Shown: positions 4,843 to 7,873 of the stretch, one piece after another
How the letters are laid out: the number at the start of each line of letters is the position of its first letter
How positions within the stretch are numbered: the stretch's first letter is position 1
Assembly (NCBI GenBank): GCA_900554345.1
Contig: USHH01000099.1
Location: 1 to 7,873, forward strand
Direction: 5' to 3'
Origin: an uncultured Bacteroidales bacterium
GTDB lineage: Bacteria; Bacteroidota; Bacteroidia; Bacteroidales; Muribaculaceae
DNA: 7,873 bases
Position numbers and translations under genes: made by a program
The notes under the pieces: generated by a model
Database searches by the model: none
Told to the model about the DNA's origin: nothing
Seen by the model: the letters and a program-made list of their open reading frames with translations, nothing else

Positions 4843-6372
4843 ATGAGAATAGACATGACGCCGCTTGTGCGGCCATACTTTATAAATCTGTCGCGGCGCT
4901 GCGACCGTTGGGAAGGGCACACGGCGGGGCTTCAGCAGGGCGTCTTGCGCAGCCTGCTGAGACGCGGAGCGGACTCGAAGCCCGGCATGCGCCATGATTT
5001 CAGACTGATGGCGCGCGAGGCCGACGCCTACGGGGCATACCGCCGCGAGGTGCCCACCGTGGCCTACGAGGAGCTGCGGCGCGACGTGATGAGGATGATA
5101 GCCGGAGAGCGCGACGTGCTCTGGCCCGGTGTGTGCCGCAATTTCGCCCAGTCGAGCGGCACGAGCGGTGGCAAGTCGAAGTTCATACCCGTCACCCCCG
5201 ACTCGCTGCGCGGCAACCATTACCGGGGTGCGGCCGACGCGGTGGCCCATTATCTGCGCCACAATCCCGGCAGCCGCATGTTCAGCGGAAAGGGTTTTAT
5301 TCTCGGAGGGTCATTCTCCACGCAGCATTTTCCGGGAGTGGACTCTTCAGTCAGGATCGGCGACCTCAGCGCTACGCTGATCGACCGCATAACGCCGCTG
5401 GCCAATATGGTGCGTGTGCCCGACAAGGTCACGGCGCTGATGCCTGACTGGGAGACAAAGCTCCCGGCCCTCGTGGAGAAGGCTCGCCGCGAGCACATCA
5501 CCAATATCTCCGGAGTGCCCTCATGGTTTCTCACAGTGCTGAAGCGCATTCTCGAGGCCGAGGGGAAAAGCCGCATCTCCGAGGTATGGCCCGACCTGGA
5601 GGTGTTCTTCCACGGCGGCATCTCCTTCGAGCCCTATCGCGAGGAATACCGCAAGCTCACGGAGGGCAACGACATGCACTTCGTGGAGACCTACAACGCT
5701 TCGGAAGGATTCTTCGCCGTGCAGGACGACCCTTCATCACACTTCATGCTACTGATCATCGACCGCGATGTCTTCTATGAATTCATCCCCGCCGATTCTC
5801 CCGACAGCGAGCCCGTGGGCGCCTGGGAGGTGGAGAAGGGCAAGGTGTATGAGATGCTGGTGAGCTCAAGCAACGGCCTCTGGCGATACCATCTCGGCGA
5901 CACGGTGCGCGTCGAGCAGACAGATCCGGTGAAAATCCGCATCGTCGGGCGTACGAAAAGCTTCATCAACGCTTTCGGCGAGGAGCTGATGGAAGATAAC
6001 GCGGAGCGGGCCATCGCCGCGGCATGCGCGGCCACCGGAGCCACCATACGCAATTATACGGCGGCACCGATGTATGCGGCCGGCGAGCGCCGCGGACGCC
6101 ACCAGTGGCTCGTGGAGTGGGAGACGGCGCCCCGTTCGACAGACGGGTTTGCGGAGTGTCTCGACAGGGAGCTGAGGAAGCTGAATTCCGACTACGACGC
6201 CAAGCGCATGCATACGATATTCCTCGACCCTCCCGAGATTGTCACCGTCCCATCCGGGCTTTTCGAGAGATGGCTGTCGCAGGCCGGAACACACAAGCTC
6301 GGAGGGCAGCGCAAGGTGCCGCGACTGAGCAACGACCGCCGCATCATCGAGCAGATGCTTGCTCTTTTCTGA
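4843..6372 (+). CDS. GH3-family acyl-adenylate-forming enzyme
   Basis: This 509-residue cytoplasmic protein belongs to the GH3 family of the acyl-adenylating (ANL) superfamily, named for plant enzymes that join hormone carboxylates to amino acids. Bacteroidetes members have no established substrate. The ATP motifs are present: SSGTSGGKSKFIPVT at 104-118 (phosphate loop), YNASEG at 284-289, YHLGD at 349-353, and GRTKSFINAFGEEL at 370-383. A basic C-terminal block HKLGGQRKVPRLSNDR (484-499) supplies the conserved lysine region. The expected chemistry is carboxylic acid plus ATP to acyl-AMP, then transfer to an amine. The frame extends upstream to a TTG at 4798, but that codon lies inside the promoter; the ATG at 4843 gives a start (MRIDMTPLVRPYF) like other Bacteroidetes GH3 proteins, and 4855 is a second possibility. 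It is divergent from pldA, which releases fatty acids and so might supply a substrate (inference). Its 3' end overlaps the opposing MATE gene by 29 bases. Confidence 0.93.
   Translation: MRIDMTPLVRPYFINLSRRCDRWEGHTAGLQQGVLRSLLRRGADSKPGMRHDFRLMAREADAYGAYRREVPTVAYEELRRDVMRMIAGERDVLWPGVCRNFAQSSGTSGGKSKFIPVTPDSLRGNHYRGAADAVAHYLRHNPGSRMFSGKGFILGGSFSTQHFPGVDSSVRIGDLSATLIDRITPLANMVRVPDKVTALMPDWETKLPALVEKARREHITNISGVPSWFLTVLKRILEAEGKSRISEVWPDLEVFFHGGISFEPYREEYRKLTEGNDMHFVETYNASEGFFAVQDDPSSHFMLLIIDRDVFYEFIPADSPDSEPVGAWEVEKGKVYEMLVSSSNGLWRYHLGDTVRVEQTDPVKIRIVGRTKSFINAFGEELMEDNAERAIAAACAATGATIRNYTAAPMYAAGERRGRHQWLVEWETAPRSTDGFAECLDRELRKLNSDYDAKRMHTIFLDPPEIVTVPSGLFERWLSQAGTHKLGGQRKVPRLSNDRRIIEQMLALF
6344..6372. 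other. Tail-to-tail coding overlap of the GH3 and MATE genes
   Basis: The GH3 stop TGA occupies 6370-6372, and the minus-strand MATE stop TGA occupies 6346-6344. The final nine or so codons of each gene are therefore complementary. Both ends look intact: GH3 ends in EQMLALF and the MATE protein in the basic tail RKEQASAR. There is no intergenic space for a terminator. An inverted repeat (GCAGATGC at 6351-6358 with CGTATCTGC ending at 6386) spans the overlap, but no T-run follows it on either strand. Confidence 0.9.
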
Positions 6373-7720
6373 TCCTGCGTATCTGCCACATGAGCATGAA
6401 GGCCGTGACGATGGTGGCGAGGAAATCGGCCACCGGGAAGGAGGCCCACACGCCGTCGAGGCCGAAATGCGGCGGGAGGATGAAGAGCATCGGAATCATG
6501 AAGATGATCTGGCGCGTGAGCGACAGGAACACCGACTTCAGCGCCATGCCGAGCGACTGGAAGAAGTTGGTGCCCACAATCTGGAATCCCACCATCCAGA
6601 ATGACACGGTGGTGATGCGCAGACAGTTGGTGGCGCAGTCGATCTGCGTGGGGTCGGTCATGAAGAGCGAGGCTATGAAGCGGCCGTTGAGCGCCCCGAC
6701 GAGGCTCCCTATGGTGGTGATCACCACGGCGCAGCCTGCGGCCAGGCGCAGCGTGGAGAAGAGACGTCCGAGGCGTCGGGAACCGTAGTTGTAGCCGAGG
6801 ATCGGCTGCATGCCCTGACAGATGCCGAGCACTACCATCACGAACAGGGTGACAAACCGGTTGAAGACCACCACGGCGGCGATGGCGTTGTCGCCGCCGT
6901 AATGAAGCAGCGAGTTGTTGATTATGGCATTGACCGAGGCTCCCGTGAGGTTGATGAGGAAGGGCGACATGCCGATGTAGAGTATAGACTTGATCACCCG
7001 CCAGTTGAGGCGGAACGTGCCGCGCTCGAAATGCAGCAGGCTCTTCTTCTGGAAGAAATGCGACATGACGAAGAGGGCGGTGACCACCATCGAGATGTCG
7101 GTGGCGATTGCGGCGCCGCGTATCCCCCACTTGAAGCCGAAGAGGAAGAGGGGGGCGAGCCCGGCGTTGAGGAAGGCGCCGATGAGATTGGTCCACATCG
7201 CCTTGCCCGGATAGCCGGTGGCGCGCATCACGTTGTTGTAGGAGAAGGTGAGGTTCATAAGCACCATGCCCGGAAGCACCCAGAGCAGGAACTCCCTGGC
7301 ATAGGGGAGCGAGTTGGGCGAGGCGCCGAACAGCAGCAGTATGTCGTCGAGGAAGAGCGAGAACATGGTCACGTAGAAGATGCCCATGAGGATGGTGAGC
7401 TGCACCGAGTTGCCGAGGATAAGCCCCGCCATGCGCCTGTCGTTCTGCCCGAATACGATCGAGATGCGGGTGGCCGCGCCGATGCCTACCAGCATGCCGA
7501 AGGCCGTGGAGATGTTCATCACGGGAAAGGTGACGGCGATGCCGGCCACCACATTGGGGTCGGGGATGGCATGGCCGATCACTATCGAGTCTATGATGTT
7601 GTATATGGCCATGACGACAGTGCCCACCACGGCGGGTATACTGTATTTTAGGAGCAGACGCCACACGGGGAGTGTGCCTAGTTCCTGCATTCTGTCGGCC
7701 GATTTTATTGTCTGAGTCAT
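6344..7720 (-). CDS. MATE-family efflux transporter (NorM/MepA type)
   Basis: This 458-residue inner-membrane protein has about twelve hydrophobic segments in two similar halves, the normal length and shape for multidrug and toxic compound extrusion proteins, which export cationic drugs or metabolites in exchange for Na+ or H+. Family marks are YNIIDSIVIG at 40-49 with D44 in TM1, GMLVGIGAATRIS at 75-87 followed by FGQND at 90-94, MRATGYPGKAM at 165-175, and, in the second half, GICQGMQPILGYNYGSRR at 299-316, which is typical of MepA-like members. The C-terminus is short and basic. The frame also allows a GTG at 7723 directly upstream; ATG at 7720 is preferred. The gene appears to be alone on its transcript, with its own promoter at 7742-7772 inside an inverted repeat, and runs tail to tail into the GH3 gene. 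Substrate cannot be predicted from sequence, and no adjacent regulator is visible in the window. Confidence 0.94.
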   Translation of the reverse strand: MTQTIKSADRMQELGTLPVWRLLLKYSIPAVVGTVVMAIYNIIDSIVIGHAIPDPNVVAGIAVTFPVMNISTAFGMLVGIGAATRISIVFGQNDRRMAGLILGNSVQLTILMGIFYVTMFSLFLDDILLLFGASPNSLPYAREFLLWVLPGMVLMNLTFSYNNVMRATGYPGKAMWTNLIGAFLNAGLAPLFLFGFKWGIRGAAIATDISMVVTALFVMSHFFQKKSLLHFERGTFRLNWRVIKSILYIGMSPFLINLTGASVNAIINNSLLHYGGDNAIAAVVVFNRFVTLFVMVVLGICQGMQPILGYNYGSRRLGRLFSTLRLAAGCAVVITTIGSLVGALNGRFIASLFMTDPTQIDCATNCLRITTVSFWMVGFQIVGTNFFQSLGMALKSVFLSLTRQIIFMIPMLFILPPHFGLDGVWASFPVADFLATIVTAFMLMWQIRRIRKEQASAR

Positions 7721-7726
7721 CACAAG

Positions 7727-7781
7727 TCCCTTTTATATCTGCAAAATTAGCCAATTGTTTTCAGATGTCCAATAAAAGGGA
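7727..7781. repeat. Inverted repeat enclosing the MATE promoter
   Basis: TCCCTTTTAT (7727-7736) and ATAAAAGGGA (7772-7781) form a perfect 10-bp inverted repeat. A second pair just inside, ATCTG (7737-7741) with CAGAT (7762-7766), is offset by a five-base bulge (7767-7771). The arms enclose the -7 box, and the right arm touches the -33 box. The left arm lies in the leader seven bases from the ATG at 7720. Because only the left arm would be transcribed from this promoter, the symmetry more likely serves a DNA-binding protein than an RNA hairpin. Confidence 0.6.
7742..7772 (-). promoter_or_regulatory. Predicted promoter of the MATE gene
   Basis: On the minus strand the -33 element reads TTGG (7772-7769), then a 19-base spacer, then TAATTTTG (7749-7742), followed by CA. 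This matches the Bacteroidetes arrangement TTTG-N19-TAnnTTTG with one mismatch in the -33 box, and it is the most complete promoter in the window. Transcription would start near 7736, some 15 bases before the ATG at 7720. Confidence 0.72.
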
Positions 7782-7873
7782 TTGGAAAAGGGTAAGCGCA
7801 GGAGAGCTGTCATGTATGCTGTGCTGCGCCCTGTGTCCGGTGTGAGGCATGACGCCGCAGCACGGCGTTGAGC
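7782..7873. other. Right-end stretch with no callable gene
   Basis: I find no supported gene here. A plus-strand ATG at 7812 is followed by only 19 codons before a stop. An ATG at 7849 is open to the window edge but gives only eight codons. Minus-strand frames enter from the right edge: one stops at about 7811, after some 20 codons, and two run on into the MATE leader; none shows a recognisable product. The stretch could be an intergenic region or the end of a gene lying mostly outside the window. Confidence 0.4.
7816..7868. repeat. 13-bp stem inverted repeat near the right edge
   Basis: GTGCTGCG (7821-7828) and CGCAGCAC (7856-7863) are a perfect 8-bp inverted repeat. The pairing extends outward to 7816 and 7868 if two G-U pairs are allowed, giving a 13-bp stem around a 27-base loop. 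No T-run flanks it on either strand within the window, so a simple intrinsic terminator is not supported. Confidence 0.5.

Noticed and set aside
6351..6386. Possible bidirectional terminator in the GH3/MATE overlap
   Set aside because: The stem is short (six pairs, eight with a wobble), the loop is 20 bases, and no T-run follows on either strand.
6902..7651. 249-codon plus-strand open frame opposite the MATE gene
   Set aside because: The His/Glu/Asp/Gly-rich translation is the antisense shadow of a hydrophobic membrane protein in GC-rich DNA; there is no promoter or known motif.
7721..7723. GTG start for the MATE protein, one codon before the ATG
   Set aside because: An ATG follows directly at 7720 and adds nothing unusual; GTG would lengthen the protein by only one residue.
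6192..7754. 520-codon minus-strand frame overlapping the MATE gene in another frame
   Set aside because: It is rich in Arg, His and Pro, typical of a frame-shifted reading of GC-rich DNA; the neighbouring frame encodes an intact MATE protein with family motifs.
7849..7873. Start of a plus-strand gene at the right edge
   Set aside because: Only eight codons are visible, with no plus-strand promoter box upstream and no way to judge coding character.

Overview
The window looks like chromosomal DNA from a GC-rich member of the Bacteroidales, probably a gut commensal. Three things point there. The gene families are typical of that order: a Bacteroidetes-type GH3 protein, a PorZ-like propeller protein and an OMPLA-type phospholipase. 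The promoters carry the Bacteroidetes -7 element TAnnTTTG. Gene starts lack Shine-Dalgarno sequences. I cannot fix the family or genus from sequence alone. The window is densely coding. I see no RNA gene, CRISPR array, insertion sequence, phage gene or defence gene.

Left part (1-4742, minus strand): four genes read leftward as a probable operon. In transcription order they are an outer-membrane phospholipase A (pldA, 4742-3891), a membrane-anchored family 2 glycosyltransferase (3889-2630, one base after pldA), the non-canonical purine NTP pyrophosphatase rdgB (2578-1988, after a 51-base gap), and a secreted beta-propeller protein of the PorZ type (1991 to beyond the left edge, overlapping rdgB by ATGA). 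Three of the four products belong to the cell envelope. RdgB is a cytoplasmic nucleotide-pool cleaner that probably only shares the transcript.

Middle (4743-4842): a 100-base AT-rich divergent promoter region separates pldA from a plus-strand GH3-family acyl-adenylating enzyme (4843-6372). The two -7 boxes face away from each other, and each lies where the other promoter's -33 contact should be. A small perfect hairpin sits at the predicted 5' end of the GH3 mRNA.

Right part (6344-7873): a MATE-family multidrug/Na+ antiporter is encoded on the minus strand (7720-6344). Its last 29 bases overlap the 3' end of the GH3 gene tail to tail. Its promoter is enclosed by a 10-bp perfect inverted repeat, which could be an operator. 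The last ~90 bases hold a long-stem inverted repeat but no gene that can be called.

No clearly new multi-gene system is present. The most interesting signals are regulatory: the face-to-face pldA/GH3 promoters, the palindrome around the MATE promoter, and the pairing of a fatty-acid-releasing lipase with an acyl-adenylating enzyme of unknown bacterial function.
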